The translations under genes were made by a program, and so were the position numbers. Shown in pieces: positions 34,131 to 46,925 of a stretch of 64,000 nucleotides of DNA. Under the pieces are notes generated by a model. It was not told the DNA's origin. It searched no databases and saw only the letters and a list, made by a program, of their open reading frames with translations. This DNA is from Ostrinia nubilalis. Lineage: Eukaryota; Arthropoda; Insecta; Lepidoptera; Crambidae. Position 1 is the first letter of the stretch; every line of letters starts with the position of its first letter. The stretch lies in contig NC_087092.1 of the NCBI RefSeq assembly GCF_963855985.1, positions 11,842,001 to 11,906,000 of the forward strand. Reading direction: 5' to 3'.

Positions 34131-34697
34131 TAGTCACTAGTGATATTAGCGCCAAGTGGACAGGGCAAATACGATACCCCTCATTCCAAGGCATGCGTTA
34201 ATATCCCTGAACTTTAAAAGACTAAAACTACGAGGACAAAGTCGCAAGCAGAAGATGTAGATCATAATTATTGACCCTGATACGATCTTGCTACAGCCAT
34301 TTGCATTTTAAATATCATCTTGTAGAATACATACACATTTTAATTTGAGTGACATTTTCATAAGTCATTAGCAATTTAGCATGCTGCTTCAAGGTATATT
34401 ATTTTTAGAATGTGATACATAATAAAGCATATGAAGATTAATTCACTAATTTCAAATTGAGTGTACGACGTTTAAGTACAAAAAGTCGTCAATCAGACTA
34501 TACTTAAGTTAATTAAGATGTTAGATTCAATTGAAATTGAGGAATGGTGACGGATTGTAAAACTTGTCACCAAAATAGGTGTGACGACCACGACCACTCT
34601 GCCAAGAGTGTAGCGACGAAGAAGATGCTAAATGTGCCGTTGTACATACTTCAAAATCTCAGCGTTTGATCCTGACTCAGATAGCAGCTGCAAGAAT

Positions 34698-34797
34698 ACT
34701 AAGGCACCATCCGTAATAAATCTGTCAAACTCCATACAAAAGGCACCGGTTATCGTTATAGCTACGGTTAAAGTTTGGTGGTGTAATCTAGCCTAAC
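34698..34797. mobile_element. Copy of the AGGCT-GTTGCACC MITE family, inverted and diverged
   Basis: It contains AATCTGTCAAACTCCATACA, ACACCGGTTATCG-like and AAAGTTTGGTGGTG blocks in the opposite order to 41919-42037 and 57600-57718. The ends are eroded (AAGGCACC, CTAGCCT). Confidence 0.6.
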
Positions 34798-35659
34798 TGT
34801 TATATCAACGTTTGATCCTGACTCTGATAGCTGGCAAGAATACTAACTGTTTAGTTTGTCCGAGTCAGTGATGTCCGAATAGTCGATAAATAAATATTAT
34901 TTCACGGGGTACGTCACTGCATCTAGAGCGTTCGAGTATCGCCGATGCAGCCGCCCTTGAATACGGATGAGCAGTGCGGCGAATGAATTTCGATTGATCG
35001 ATAAGGTTTTTGTTTATCGATTTGGTTTGAAATTGTGTCGTCGACCTTTATTGACGATAAATAAAAGAAAACTAGGTCAAGAGGAGCGTGCAGGGAACAG
35101 ATAAAGGTCGGCCTGGTAAATGTTTTATTGAGTTAAATCTGTTGTGACAAATTTTTGAGTACATACTTAATTTTGATTGTTTTGAAATAATACAAAAGTA
35201 GCTTTTATTAAAGCATGTTAAGGAAGACCAAGATGCAGATTTTACCTCAACAGCTCTATGAAGGTAGGTATATAATACTTAAAGAAAGCAAGGAAAAAAA
35301 GCTTTAATGTGTAGCGCCGTATTGTAGTTGACATGTGCAGAAGCGAAATCGAATAGTTGGGCGTGTTATCGAATGAATTTCCAGTAATATCGATAGGCTG
35401 ATTTATTTACAAGGTCAATCGGCAACACTACGAGCCACCGTTTCGCTGATTCCTTATGTATGCAGTTCGATATCTGCTTTCGGATTTAATTGGGATCAGG
35501 CAGTTTGCTTAAATACTGTGGATCTGTGAAAAAGTACCTTGATGTATTCATCGAGTGCCCTCGATTCTTAAAGTGTAAATAAACTTATTCCATAATTTTG
35601 AAACACAAAGTATTGAGACGCATTATTTTAAGGCGGTCATTTAAAATAAATCACCATCA
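34798..35659. other. Non-coding DNA
   Basis: No supportable gene. Several ATCGATA words near 34990-35030 and 35390 are the only visible pattern. Confidence 0.4.
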
Positions 35660-35661
35660 TT

Positions 35662-35910
35662 TCAGCCACAAGACGTCCACTGCTGAACATAGGCCTCCCC
35701 TAATGACTTCCACATCTCACGGTTGGTAACGGCCTGCATCCAGCGCCTTCGTACTACCTTTATCAGGTTTACCTTTGTGGGTGGACGGCCCACGCTGCAT
35801 TTTCCGGCACGTGGCCTCCACTTCAGAACCTTACTGCCCCATCGGCCGTCAGTTCTGCATACTATTTGCCTTGCCCATTGCCACTTCAGCTTGCTAATCC
35901 GCGAGCTACT
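35662..35910 (-). pseudogene. C-terminal fragment of an RTE-type reverse transcriptase
   Basis: On the minus strand about 82 codons are open and end at TGA (35662-35664). They contain ISKLKWQWARQIV, GRWGSKVLKWRPR, SVGRPPTKV, RRRWMQAV and EAYVQQWTSCG, a signature repeated thousands of times in lepidopteran genomes at the end of endonuclease-reverse transcriptase ORFs. No RT catalytic domain remains, so it is a 5'-truncated copy. A GAT/ATG-type tail follows the stop. The plus-strand frame over the same bases is a shadow. Confidence 0.88.
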
Positions 35911-36550
35911 TCAAAGAAACAACTTTTTTTTAATTAAATTTAATTATAATTAACCTTGGACAATTTTATACTGCGCCATGTCGTCCCAAAGCAAAGCTCG
36001 TTTTATGGGTGCTAGACTTTTTTATTCTACGTTTGTAAGTTACGGAGATTACGTCTGTAAGCCAGACTCAAACGATGTCGATTTAGACCTTCTTTAATTA
36101 ATTAACTTATTTAATCTATTTGCATTTATGAGTTTGAGAAAAACTTACATATCTATGTAAAGCTGAACCGAATGATTTCATTTTGTATTACCGATAAAAT
36201 ATCGGATTATATTGGTACCTATACTACTAATACATAGGGCATCGGAATGGTTACCAAATGACTTTATTACATACTCACTATAGACGGAATTTATGAAGAC
36301 TGGCAAAACAGAGACAAGCTGCATCGACATAACACTAGCAATTTCAATATGTAAGCTTTAGTATATATCGCACTAACATTAAATTGATATTTCAATTGGC
36401 TCCCGAGTATCTCATCAAAAATTTCCATTAAGATTGCTAATCAAGCCGAGTCTACTTTAAGATCTCTAAATACCTCTGATAGATAAGTAAACTAGCGTCT
36501 AATGGAGGCCAGTCTAAAGTTTATTAGCAAAATTACTGCGCCTAATAAGC
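35911..36550. other. Non-coding DNA
   Basis: AT-rich sequence with no supportable feature. Confidence 0.4.
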
Positions 36551-36559
36551 AGTTGTGGG

Positions 36560-36897
36560 TAGGGTTGCCACTTTTGGCTTTTTACGGTCTTGTCCGGCCA
36601 AATATTGTCTTGCCCGGCCTGTCCGGCTTTTGTTAGGCTTTTCATGTGGCTACCGCGCCAGGTGAAAGTGGATCTACAGAACAATATCAAGCGCACGCAT
36701 CAGGATGTTGGGCAACAGATGATGACAAGTACTCACTCGTGAGCTGATACTAATTGCACCACCCCGTGACATGTAGGTACGGCTTTTTAGGGTTAAATGT
36801 CCGGCCAAATGAAGCATAGAGTCCGGCTTTTAGGGTAAAATGTCCGGCCAAATGAAGCACAGAGTCCGCCTTTGTGTTTTTGGAGCTGGCAACCCTA
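36560..36897. mobile_element. 338-bp hAT-like MITE
   Basis: The ends TAGGGTTGCCA and TGGCAACCCTA are perfect inverted repeats. They are flanked by a perfect 8-bp duplication GTTGTGGG (36552-36559 and 36898-36905). An 8-bp duplication with TAGGG-type ends is diagnostic for hAT elements. Inside, a unit containing ATGTCCGGCCAAATGAAGCA is tandemly repeated twice. Confidence 0.88.
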
Positions 36898-37583
36898 GTT
36901 GTGGGGAAGGCAGTATTCTTTACGGCCGGAAGTAATACGCGATCAAATTGAAGGCTGCGCGGGCGCACTCGTTACTTGCAAAGCCGATATGAGCATCTGT
37001 CCGGGGTGGTTTAGTGCCGCCAGCTAATGACTACATTATCTTCTTTAAGACTAACAGAAATGAAATGGAATTCATTGGATTATTTGAGTTTGCAGAAACA
37101 TACGCATGGAAATCGATTTCCAGTTGAACTACCCAAGATTTCTTATTTATTTTTATATTCCAGTCGAGATAGAGACTGCAAGCATTCCGATAAAAGCTCA
37201 AGTGACATTTCAAGATCTTCATTATAAAACGAAATACCTACCTACTAATTTTAAGCTGGCAAGTAATATGCCTTATAGGTTTCATGTTAATTCATAACAA
37301 TCAAATTGAACATTAATCCCTTTGAAAAATACATGTTGTGACTCTACGGGCCCTAAACAGGAGTGACACTAATACCTAGATCTGTTTTACAAAAGACTAT
37401 TAAACGTCTTGTTTTGTCACGAGCCAAGTCACGAGTCATTCTGGTCTAAGAGGGCGTGCCTGCTAGACTAGGGTCATAGAAACAGCTAAATTACAAAACG
37501 AGCCCATTAAACCTGATGCAATGTGAGATCGGGACCAGTTCACCAGTTGCAATTGACAATAAAGGTTAATAGACGTCTAGCTA

Positions 37584-37711
37584 CAGTCAGCGTCAAACAG
37601 TGACGCTCACAGTAGTCAAAAAGTTGACAACACAACCTTATTCCAAGGAACAAATACATGTTGCGAACGTTTTGGCTACTTTGGATGTCACGAACAAGTT
37701 GATGCTGGCTG
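37584..37711. mobile_element. 128-bp MITE with TA target duplication
   Basis: CAGTCAGCGTCAA at the left and TTGATGCTGGCTG at the right are inverted, with TA outside (37582-37583, 37712-37713). A Tc1/mariner-type non-autonomous element. Confidence 0.75.
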
Positions 37712-39412
37712 TATCACCAAGTAGTGTCACAGCCTGAGCTGATCCATAATGCATTTCTACTGCAAAAATCAGTAGGTATTTTCCAAAATAGAATTAACGT
37801 TGACGGGAAAACTCTCTGTTGAATTTATACACAGTATGTATATACCTATGTAATTTTAAAATGTGTATTTTTAAAACTAGATTTTCATAAGAATTTTCCA
37901 ACATTGGCAGTTCCAGACAAGTTTATTTTTCAATATGAATTGATGCTGCAAGCTGATTTTCACTCAAAATTGAGATGTTTAAAGAATATCCTAATAATAA
38001 TTGGTAAAGGAGCAAATGTATGAAACAACATCCCAAAAATCCACCATAATCTGCTTTGTTACTACCGTAGCTATTTTCCATCCCCCGATTTAACCTCTTT
38101 GCTACGGGTTCTTTGAAGTTGGCTGTCCCTTTATAACATTTTTATTCTTAGAGCTGTTTCTCTAACATCTAAGAGTTATTTCGAGCCACCTGTGGAACCG
38201 GGCTTCGACCCGGTTAACGTTGCCATGGCGACGGCACACTGACCCGCGTAGGCTGACCCGGTACGAAGAAGGAGTGATGTACCCTGTAAGGCACAGTAAG
38301 AACTTTGGGGTATGATGAATGGAGTTTTGTAAAAGTAACAGTCGTAAGTGCTCCATAGAACAATAAAGCAAGACCAACATAGAACAATGTTGTATTTAAA
38401 CAGTATGGTATTGGAATAACAATTTATTTCCGGAACGCGTTTAAATGTGAAACAGCCTACATGTACATCAAGTGAGATGCAGGCCAAAATCTTCCTCGTG
38501 GAAAAAAAATGATTCCAATATATGAAATATTGAAAAACTTCTCGGTCTGGCCCATTTTTTAGAGTGTTTTAGAGATTCACTTGGTCATTAGTAAAAGTCT
38601 TGTAACTCAGTATAAGAACATGTTACCTAATACATAAAACTCTATTTTAAATGGTATGAACTAGGCAATATCAAATAATATTCCAGACTATTAAACAATC
38701 AATTGATAAATTCGATTTGAAATAGAAAGTCGTCATCTATAGTCGAATGTCGGTGGAATTGATATGAAACTTGCATTGACAACGCTGGCCCTAGGGCATG
38801 CTATAATGAAAGTGATAACTTGGCAACCGACTTGATTGGTTTTGGCAAACTAATGAGAATTATGTTTGCAACGAGAAACTGACAGTTAAATTAGCTTGCT
38901 TTCAAAATTAGACAGGTCAATATGTTGGTTTTGTCGTGATGAAGATATGGCTGCAGTTAAATATTTAGGTGACAAGTAAGTTTTAGATAATAGCCCAATG
39001 GCTGTGGGACACATTTGGGTTTTTGGGTAAAAGTCACTTTATAAATATTGTAATAAAAATTGTAGGGGCAAATCGCAATCATCGGAAAAAATCGAACAAA
39101 AAAGTAACACCACATCTTTTAATTACCGAAAAACGCTGAGAGGTGTCGACACAGATTAAACAATGTTCAATCAAGGAGTACTAGTGCTGTACCAGTGCCC
39201 GGGCAAAGTGGGCCAAATCGGGCACACGCGTACGGTTGTCCCAGTTCCCTTGCGGGTCACGGCGCGACCTGCCCCACGACCTAATTGTTGCCAGTACTTC
39301 CCCGAAATTCGGGTATTGACATGGATTGTGAAACCTATTTAATACATTCGGCGGACGGGGTCTATTTTGACCTTTGAGTACTGAATAGATTTTTCCTGAC
39401 TGAATGCTGTCG
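37712..39412. other. Non-coding DNA
   Basis: No gene supported. 39180-39300 is GC-rich against its background and might be part of an old repeat. Confidence 0.4.
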
Positions 39413-39540
39413 AACGGGATAAAAAGTATCCTATGTCCTTCTCCTGGCTCTAAACTACCTCCCTGACAATTTTCAGCTAAATCGGTTCAGCCGTTCTTGA
39501 GTTATAAGTGGTGTAACTAACACGACTTTCTTTTATATAT
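39413..39540 (+). repeat. 5'-truncated copy of an interspersed repeat
   Basis: CGAACGGGATAAAAAGTATC onward is almost identical to 40247-40376, including the ATTTTCAGCTAAATCGGTTC segment, and ends in a TATATA tract. The head of the repeat is missing. Confidence 0.75.
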
Positions 39541-39541
39541 A

Positions 39542-40174
39542 TGTTACGGTCAAAGTGATAAATGTGAAAATTATGAATAATCGCCGGTTATTATGAATAA
39601 TTACCGCATGATTTGGTAAATGTGATTAATATGAGGTCATTTATGTGTGTATAAATAAATAAATAATTTATTTATTTCTCTCACAACATAAATTATGAAA
39701 AACATTTCTTATAATATATCCGTTAAACTATAGATTGCATTGTGAGAGCTGGTGCCTATTGTAGATTTTAAGAAAATCTGTATTACAGGTCACCAGATAT
39801 ATGTATAAAACTAAATAGGCGGCTTAGGGGTGGCCCAAGGGCCACCCCCGCCGCACCTTAACCTATTTTTCACTTTAAATCAAAACATTATGTTATAGAC
39901 ATCATGGAAAAGTAATATTATGCAAAAAACATTCCAAACTTATTATGCCAAATTATATTAATATATGATATCAAAACGTTCAAAAGTTTGGCTGTACAGG
40001 AGCATGTACACAAGATGTTGTTCTCTTTTATGAAATTTGTTAGTACTAAGGTTGAATTATTAAATAATCACTGTTAAATGTGATTAATTTATCACTTTTA
40101 CCGCGACTGTCGGTAATTATTCATAATAACCGGTTATTATTAATAATTTTCAATTTATCACATTAACCGTAACA
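39542..40174. mobile_element. 633-bp inverted-repeat element inserted in a TA tract
   Basis: TGTTACGGTCAAAGTGATAA at the left faces TTATCACATTAACCGTAACA at the right. More inverted matches follow (GGTTATTATGAATAATTACC against GGTAATTATTCATAATAACC). TA flanks both ends. It sits exactly between two copies of another repeat. GGGTGGCCC-AA-GGGCCACCC near 39827-39848 is a perfect internal hairpin. No protein is encoded. Confidence 0.8.
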
Positions 40175-40180
40175 TATATA

Positions 40181-40380
40181 CTAGCTGACCCAGCGAACTT
40201 TGTTCCGCCTTAATGGCAATAAATAAGCAGACTTTTTTTTATTTCGAACGGGATAAAAAGTATCCTATGTCCTTCTCCTGGCTCTAAACTACCTCCCTGA
40301 CAATTTTCAGCTAAATCGGTTCAGCCGTTCTTGAGTTATAAGTGGAGTAACTAACACGACTTTCTTTTATATATATAGAT
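40181..40380 (+). repeat. Full copy of the CTAGCTGACC-headed interspersed repeat
   Basis: It begins CTAGCTGACCCAGCGAACTT, a head common to dispersed lepidopteran repeats, and ends in a TATATAGATAGATA tract. It shares about 130 bp with 39413-39540. Confidence 0.7.
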
Positions 40381-41918
40381 AGATATAGAAGATATGACTT
40401 GTAAGAACCTCTTAATGGATATGTTTCTTGTAAGTTACATTAACTTAATGTTTTAGTCGCAAACGCATGACGTAAGTACTAGATTCGACGCTAGCATTGT
40501 GCACCCTAGCACGGAATAAAGCTAATTTCACAGCTGGCTTCCCGAAGACAAAGCGCGAATGCAATTGAGCATTATTTTCGTTATTGATACATGCATAATG
40601 TACTTATGTATGTAAGTATTACAATGGCTTATGTCTCCGCTGCATAATTTACATAAACTTCTTACTCATCGAAAGCAAAGGCATAATATTTCCGTAAAGG
40701 TTTTCAGTTCTGACTGGGAGCATCATTGGGCGGTAGATGGCATTCTTGTTATGTATTGGTAGTAACCTATAATGTTATTACAGAACCAATTGTGAAAATT
40801 CTTTGACGAGTAAAAAGCTAAATTATTTCTGAGTGAACTAGGCTAGAAAAAACCAAGTCGTATTTCGGTTTCAGGTAACAACTTGGTTAGAAATGCATTT
40901 TACTGAAGCAATTAGTATAAATCTTGATGGTTTCTGCTTGTAATTAAGTAATTTCCTAACCGCATATAAGTTAGAACCTCAGTAAGTTACTTAAATATGT
41001 ATATGTTTTTGGGATTAGCCACTCAAAGATGCATTCGTTGAAGATACAAAACAAAAATTATGTGCATATTTCCGAAACTCGTACGAAGATTTAGTTTTTT
41101 TTTTTTGTTTTTTATGTGATAGGAGGCAAACGAGCAGACGGATCCAACGTTAAATCCAACGTTGAACATTGTAAAGTACCATCTAAATCGGGAGTTCAAA
41201 ATAAAGAAATCTTCTCACAATATGTTTCCAACTCTGGTAGGTACTATTCGCTACAATGAGTGGGCGTGTCCTTTGTTGTATGTGTGTGTGCGAGTCGTTA
41301 TTCGCGCTTTAAAATTTCCTCTGACGCGTGAGCATTTGGCACTGATTTTAAACATTTCTTATATGATTAAACAGTGTTCCATAATGACTTATTTTTTTTG
41401 TTTTTTCGAGTGTATTTTAAAAGACAATCTAGCTGTACTGTTCGTATTTAGTTTATTACTTCAGCAAGATAAACCTTGTGAATTTCCTGGAAAGAAATTC
41501 CACTAGTTTACAACTCACAAGCACTAGCTCAATATAGTACACTATATTAGAAGAAGATTGGCTCAATATCGCCAACTTGGACTCTTGCTGTAGGAAAATG
41601 ATCCAGCTAATAGTGACATTATTAGCCCAACACATTTAACTATATTACCTTCTATGTCATGATGACCCACGCAATTGTAACGAGGAAGTTCTCACGTTAA
41701 CGGCCGCTGCGACAATTTGCGCCAAACATTGGGGAAGCACGGTTAGTTATGATCGCCATTTTGAATTTTGCTCACTTGTATCGTTGTACAATTGCTCAGG
41801 ACATGAATGGAACTCGTTTGGGAGTTCAGGAGGTTCGATTACATCACAAAAACAAAGCTTGTAACTATTAGCCTACGTATAAAACAAAAGGGTAATGGAC
41901 AAGATCAAAAAATATCTA
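40381..41918. other. Non-coding DNA with a short repeat fragment
   Basis: Around 41096-41155 a T-run followed by ATGTGATAGGAGGCAAACGA and GCAGACGGATC resembles a dispersed lepidopteran retroelement fragment. Nothing else is supportable. Confidence 0.4.
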
Positions 41919-42037
41919 AGGCTGAGTTGCACCACCAAACTTTAACGGTAACTATGATGATAACCCCTGCTTTATGTACGGAGTTTGACAGATTTTTGAC
42001 GTTTGTCAAAGTTAAAGTAAGATGGTGCAACCCACCC
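41919..42037. mobile_element. 119-bp MITE, AGGCT-GAGTTGCACCA family
   Basis: AGGCTGAGTTGCACCACC at the left opposes GATGGTGCAACCCACCC at the right, with TA outside (41917-41918, 42038-42039). Internal GTTTGACAGATTTTTGACGT matches the 57600 copy. Confidence 0.8.
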
Positions 42038-42039
42038 TA

Positions 42040-43095
42040 AGTCTATAATGTAAAATTCAAACAGGTCGCGGACCAAAAATCTTCAAGGGTAAGTGCCTGC
42101 AGCATCAGAGGAGTAGTTTATGCGTTGGCCGTATGCCTTAAATAATTTTGTTCTCTTTACTATTGATCGCAAATAAATGATTTCTGATGATAAATACCAT
42201 TAATATCCTGCCAATATAGATTTATTAGACCGTGACTTTTAAAATTAGATGGTAATTTCATAAGGTTTCGTAAAACCCCGTAAAACGAACATTGTTGTAA
42301 TTTGGAGATGAGTTAATACCGTTTAATTTCGCTCATTCTCGTGTTAAGTTTCGTAGAAGTATGCGTAATTACAAAACTCGCCTCAGGAAAGTTACAGGTA
42401 CTAAACATTAGAATATGCCTGCAATGGCGCCTCAGCGGACTTACTTACTGATTTCCTACCATAATAATCATTACTTCGACCATCATTTTCGCCATTACGA
42501 GTACATGAATAAGCTAATAGTCCCGACTAAAAGCTTTTATGTTGGGGCAATTACGGGTTGTATTATAACATATAATATTTGCAGGAGTAGGTACTCTGTA
42601 ATTACTGGGTAATGATTTAAATGGTAGAACCAATAGAAATTAGCAAATATCGTACAAGCACGCTGGGTGCGCAAGAAAAGTGCGCCTTTGGCTATGCTGT
42701 TATTATAACTACCTCTTACACTATTATTATTTAGAAGAGTGATCAGCAGGTGCATTTAAATATTGGTTTGAGGACTTTCTTTATTTTCTCCCAACGTACA
42801 ATTTTCTATTTGCGTCTGATTTATACGTTGATTGATACGAGTCCTTAATTTTGTTGTTCAAACTTCATATGAATTAGATTGATGATAATTACTCCTCTAC
42901 TTAATTATACACGCTATTAAATTAAATTAGGTTGAGGCTACATGACTTCTGTCTGAAACTAACTTTGTTTTAATTTTGTGCAATGGGATGTGTGTACACA
43001 GCGGAAGGACCATTGGCTTTAATTTACTAAAGTAAATGGGGAGTTTAGCCTACACTTCCCACCCTGCCCCTGGCCAGGCGGGTTGAGTAGACAGG
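42040..43095. other. Non-coding DNA
   Basis: No gene or repeat could be supported. Confidence 0.4.
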
Positions 43096-43492
43096 CCTGA
43101 TGTTCGCATATTTCTTCCTCAGTCACCTCCTACGACTTCTACGGGAATACTAGGGGAAGGTTCTATTTTCCTCAATATTTTAAGGTCCACAACCAGATCA
43201 CCCATCACGTGGCCTAGCTTTAGTTAGATGGTGGGAGGCCTAATGTTCGCATATTTCTTCCTTAGTCGCCTGCGACATCAAAAGGACAAGAGAGGGTGGT
43301 TCTATTTTCATCAGTATTTTAAGGTCCACAACTAGCACCCATGTGTGGCCCCGCTTTGGATGGGAGGCCTGATGCTCGCATATTTCTTCCTTAATCACCG
43401 CCTTTTCGACGACTTCCACTGGGAGGGTGGGCCTATTCTTTTAATCAATATTTTAAGGTCCACAACCAGATCACCCATCACGTGGCCCCACT
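43096..43492 (+). repeat. Three-unit tandem repeat, about 132-140 bp per unit
   Basis: Units begin at about 43096, 43236 and 43368 with AGGCCTGATGTTCGCATATT. Each contains TTCTTCCT-AGTC and ends with TTAAGGTCCACAACCAGATC followed by ACCCATCACGTGGCC. The units differ by substitutions and small gaps. Open frames across it are by-products of the repeat. Confidence 0.85.
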
Positions 43493-44959
43493 TTTGTGCT
43501 GTCCTTTGGCACGCGGCGTGCTCATTATGGCGCGAAGTGTGCGTCTAATGTACCGTGCATCCTCGGCGCAAGGCCGATCGTACTGATTACACGTACACGC
43601 CACGGCATTGTCCGGAGCATTCATCTTTCATGGTACAATTTGTACTAGCATTGTACTTAATTGTACTAACTTTGTACCTTATGTAGCTGGAATAGGTGCT
43701 ATTGAAAAACTGTTTTTTAGTCTAATATGCTTCTGTTTGTATTAAAACATTTGTACCTATATTGTACTTTTTGTACAATGGCCAGCACGCTACCTCAAAG
43801 TAAATTAGTTAATTGTGAACCTTATAATTAAAGATTCTAAGATCTAAAGCCAGTGGAAAAATTCGTCATTTAGAGAGGTTGATAGCTGGCGACTGTACAT
43901 AAAAGATAGTGTCGATAATGCATTCTATTTTAACGTAAATAAAGGTGCATTTGTTCAACAGTAGCGTGTTCATTATCAAGCGTCTACTGCAAGCAGGTGT
44001 TTCAAATTCGTGCTAGCAATATGCATGTTAACCCTTTAACTAGGTTGGAGAAAATAATTTTTTATTATTTTGAACTTTACTGCTTCGTGATAAACTAGAA
44101 AATGTGGTGGCAGTAATTCAGCCACCACTAGGTAATAGTTTCTAAAGTGTACTTACATGTGACACAGTATATACAGCTTGCCAACTAAATTATTTGCATT
44201 ATTATTTAAACTTAGGTTATTACTATGGAGTTGTTGCAACTTAGTAAATACACTACTCGTATTTTACATCAATTTCACAGTTTTTAATACAACTTGAAGG
44301 TTCCCCACACAAAAGAAATAAAATAAATAACATACTAAAACCCAATAGCTATTGTTAAAAATATGCTTTTGTATGCAAAATAGTTTCAGAAGTTTACGGA
44401 CGCAGTTCAAACTCATATTGTAACTCTAGGGTTGTCAAAATGTTGTTAGAACTTACTTGTTTACTTTTATTTATTAAAAGAGACAGCGAGGACTTTTATT
44501 CTGCTTGTTCTATGGTGAACAATGTTGCCACTGAAGTCAGAGCACAGTATCGTCGTAATTACACTAGAATGGTCTTATGTTATTGAATTTGTATCACACC
44601 ATGACCAATTGTTGACTATGACGTTACAAGCCAATGAATTATGCTCACTCATTGAATTTTCAGGACTTAGTTGAAGTGTCCAGAGAAGTTGTGACTAGCA
44701 ATGAAAATAAGTGTGCAACATAGGACATGGGCTTCAAGTGTTCTTTTAAAGAATTTGTTCCTAAGAAGTTTTGGTTTATTTTGTCCAATACCCAATTATT
44801 AAATGCCCCATAACATCACCATACTAGAGGTATGCAAATACCTATCACAGGCATCACACAAACAACTTTGTTTTATGAATTGTAATGTAATGTTTGTGAT
44901 GAGAAAATAAAGACTGTTTATTATTATTATACTGGTTTAATTAAGTTAAGTACTACATT
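43493..44959. other. Non-coding DNA
   Basis: A cluster of TTGTAC words is seen at 43632-43790. No gene is supportable. Confidence 0.4.
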
Positions 44960-45815
44960 GAGATATGCAACATAGTATAGTTGCACTTTCTTATTTCACA
45001 AGCGCCGGGGCCAAGGCCGCCGCTATCGGCTCAACCCGTGTGAACAATTGTATTTTGGGATTATTTGTTTATACCGGTCGTTGTGAAATCTTTGGGGGGC
45101 CTTTGTCCAGCAGTGGACGTCATTTGGCTGAAACGATCAAACGAACTATCAAATGCGCAATTATTTATTTTCACTTGCCTACCATACGCTACTTAGCTCA
45201 ATTAGCTTAAATACCAACACTAAGAGATGCTACGAGTGCTACGACACTATGCTAAGTGGCCCACCTTTTCAGTATCATGTGTAACATGTACCTACTTTCA
45301 TTTTTATACTTACTTTATTTTTAATTTTTTAATTGTTGTAAATTATGTAATGTTTGAAACTGAATAATCATTTTTCTTTTTCAAGATGTGCAACATAGTA
45401 TAGCTGCAATTTCCCATTTCGCAATATTAGGTATACGGCTGAACCCGTGTGAACAATAATTGTAATTTAGAGTTATTGGTTTATACTGTCAAATTGTGTT
45501 TGTGATCATTTAATTTCATGTACCATACGGGTTACTTAGCTCAATTAGCTTCGTCAACTCGCGCGTGTCTTGTGGACGCAATGTATTGGCTGCTAATAGT
45601 TTTTCGCTAACGCGCGTATGATTCTACGCGCGTAGGATTCGCGGCGAATTCGCCCTCCTGGACAAGGCCTATGTGATTCTGGATAAACATTTTTTCTTTC
45701 TTTCTTCTTTCAAGATGTGCAACATAGTATAGTTGCACTTTCCAATTTCACAAGCGCCGGGGCCAAGGCCGCCGCTATCGCACGGCTGAACCCGTGTGAA
45801 CCGTGTTGCAACTCT
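44960..45815 (+). repeat. Degenerate array of three long units
   Basis: GTGCAACATAGTATAGTTGC followed by CACAAGCGCCGGGGCCAAGG or a shortened version, then CTGAACCCGTGTGAAC, occurs at about 44967, 45387 and 45717. ACTTAGCTCAATTAGCTT recurs at 45190 and 45531. The spacing is about 420 and 330 bp. The first unit has received an RTE-type tail (45096-45140). Confidence 0.75.
45096..45140 (+). mobile_element. Short RTE-type 3' tail
   Basis: GGCCTTTGTCCAGCAGTGGA then CGTCATTTGGCTGAAACGA is the same terminus as at 14512, 60683 and 62025. I could not identify a target duplication here. Confidence 0.75.
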
Positions 45816-46925
45816 ATCGGCGATCTCGCTCGTTACACTGATTGTACCCCCATGCTGTTGAGTGTTGCTCCATTGGTGTCGTAATAATCAATATTTGTTT
45901 AGGTATACAGGTTGCCAAAGAATTTGTGGTATTGGCTTCCTAGTGTAAAGAGGTTTGATTCCTAGTATGGACCATGCATAGAGAAAAAATACTTTGTCTT
46001 TGTGTTCCCAGACTGGCTAGGACATAGTAGAGTAGGTTTGAATTAGTCAATCAGTCCGATTGAATCAAGCTAGAGACCTAAGTATAAAGTAACTACAGGG
46101 TTGAAAATCATTATAATAGTGCCCTCCTATCTGACATCCGTAAAAAAATATGAAAGTTAAAGCGGTTGGTGTTAGAAAATGAGTACCTTAATTAAACTTA
46201 ACTCCACCGTTACTATTAAGTGTTGAAAGACCTCTGGTTAACGAAGCGTCTCACTGTACTCGTACAATCACATTAAGCTTAACACTGTAGCTTCCTATCT
46301 CGTTGATATACAGACTATTTTCCAACACTTTATAGGCTAATGTGAGGACGACAGCATTAATTAAAATAAGACGTCATCTACCATTACTTATCTAGCAACA
46401 AGTAATAAAGCGAGCGCAATCCTACAATTAGTAGAAATTAACATAAAACCGCGAAAGAAGATTTATGTAACTAGTTTTTTACATGAAGCTTTTATATCTG
46501 CAGATGTTAAAGTTAAGTAACTACGAAAGATGTAAGTATGTAGTAATAAATGGATATTTAAATGAGGTCAGACTAGAGAACAAAAGAATAAAAGATGTTT
46601 TAGATGCATAAAAGTAATTTATTACCTAATAATTATAGACAAATTAATGTTAACTTAAAAACTTGATGGTCATTTAGGGGTTCCATACTTAGTTAGATGC
46701 CTTTTTTTCTGTTAAGAGCGTGGAAACTCAAGTAATCTTGCAATTATTAAGCATTTACAGCTTATATTATACTATTGTATAGTAATAATTTTTCAGTCTG
46801 TGCTAAGTTTGCATTTATACAAAAGCGAAAGCATTAAAACCGCATAATTATGAAAACCATATTCATGCATCGTTTTGTGCATTTTCCACAATGTAGACAC
46901 ACCCTATATGAATCACGGATGGCAA
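45816..46925. other. Non-coding DNA
   Basis: No gene or clear repeat supported. Confidence 0.4.

Noticed and set aside
35723..35953. Plus-strand 76-codon frame
   Set aside because: The minus strand carries the recognisable RTE reverse transcriptase C-terminus; this is its shadow.
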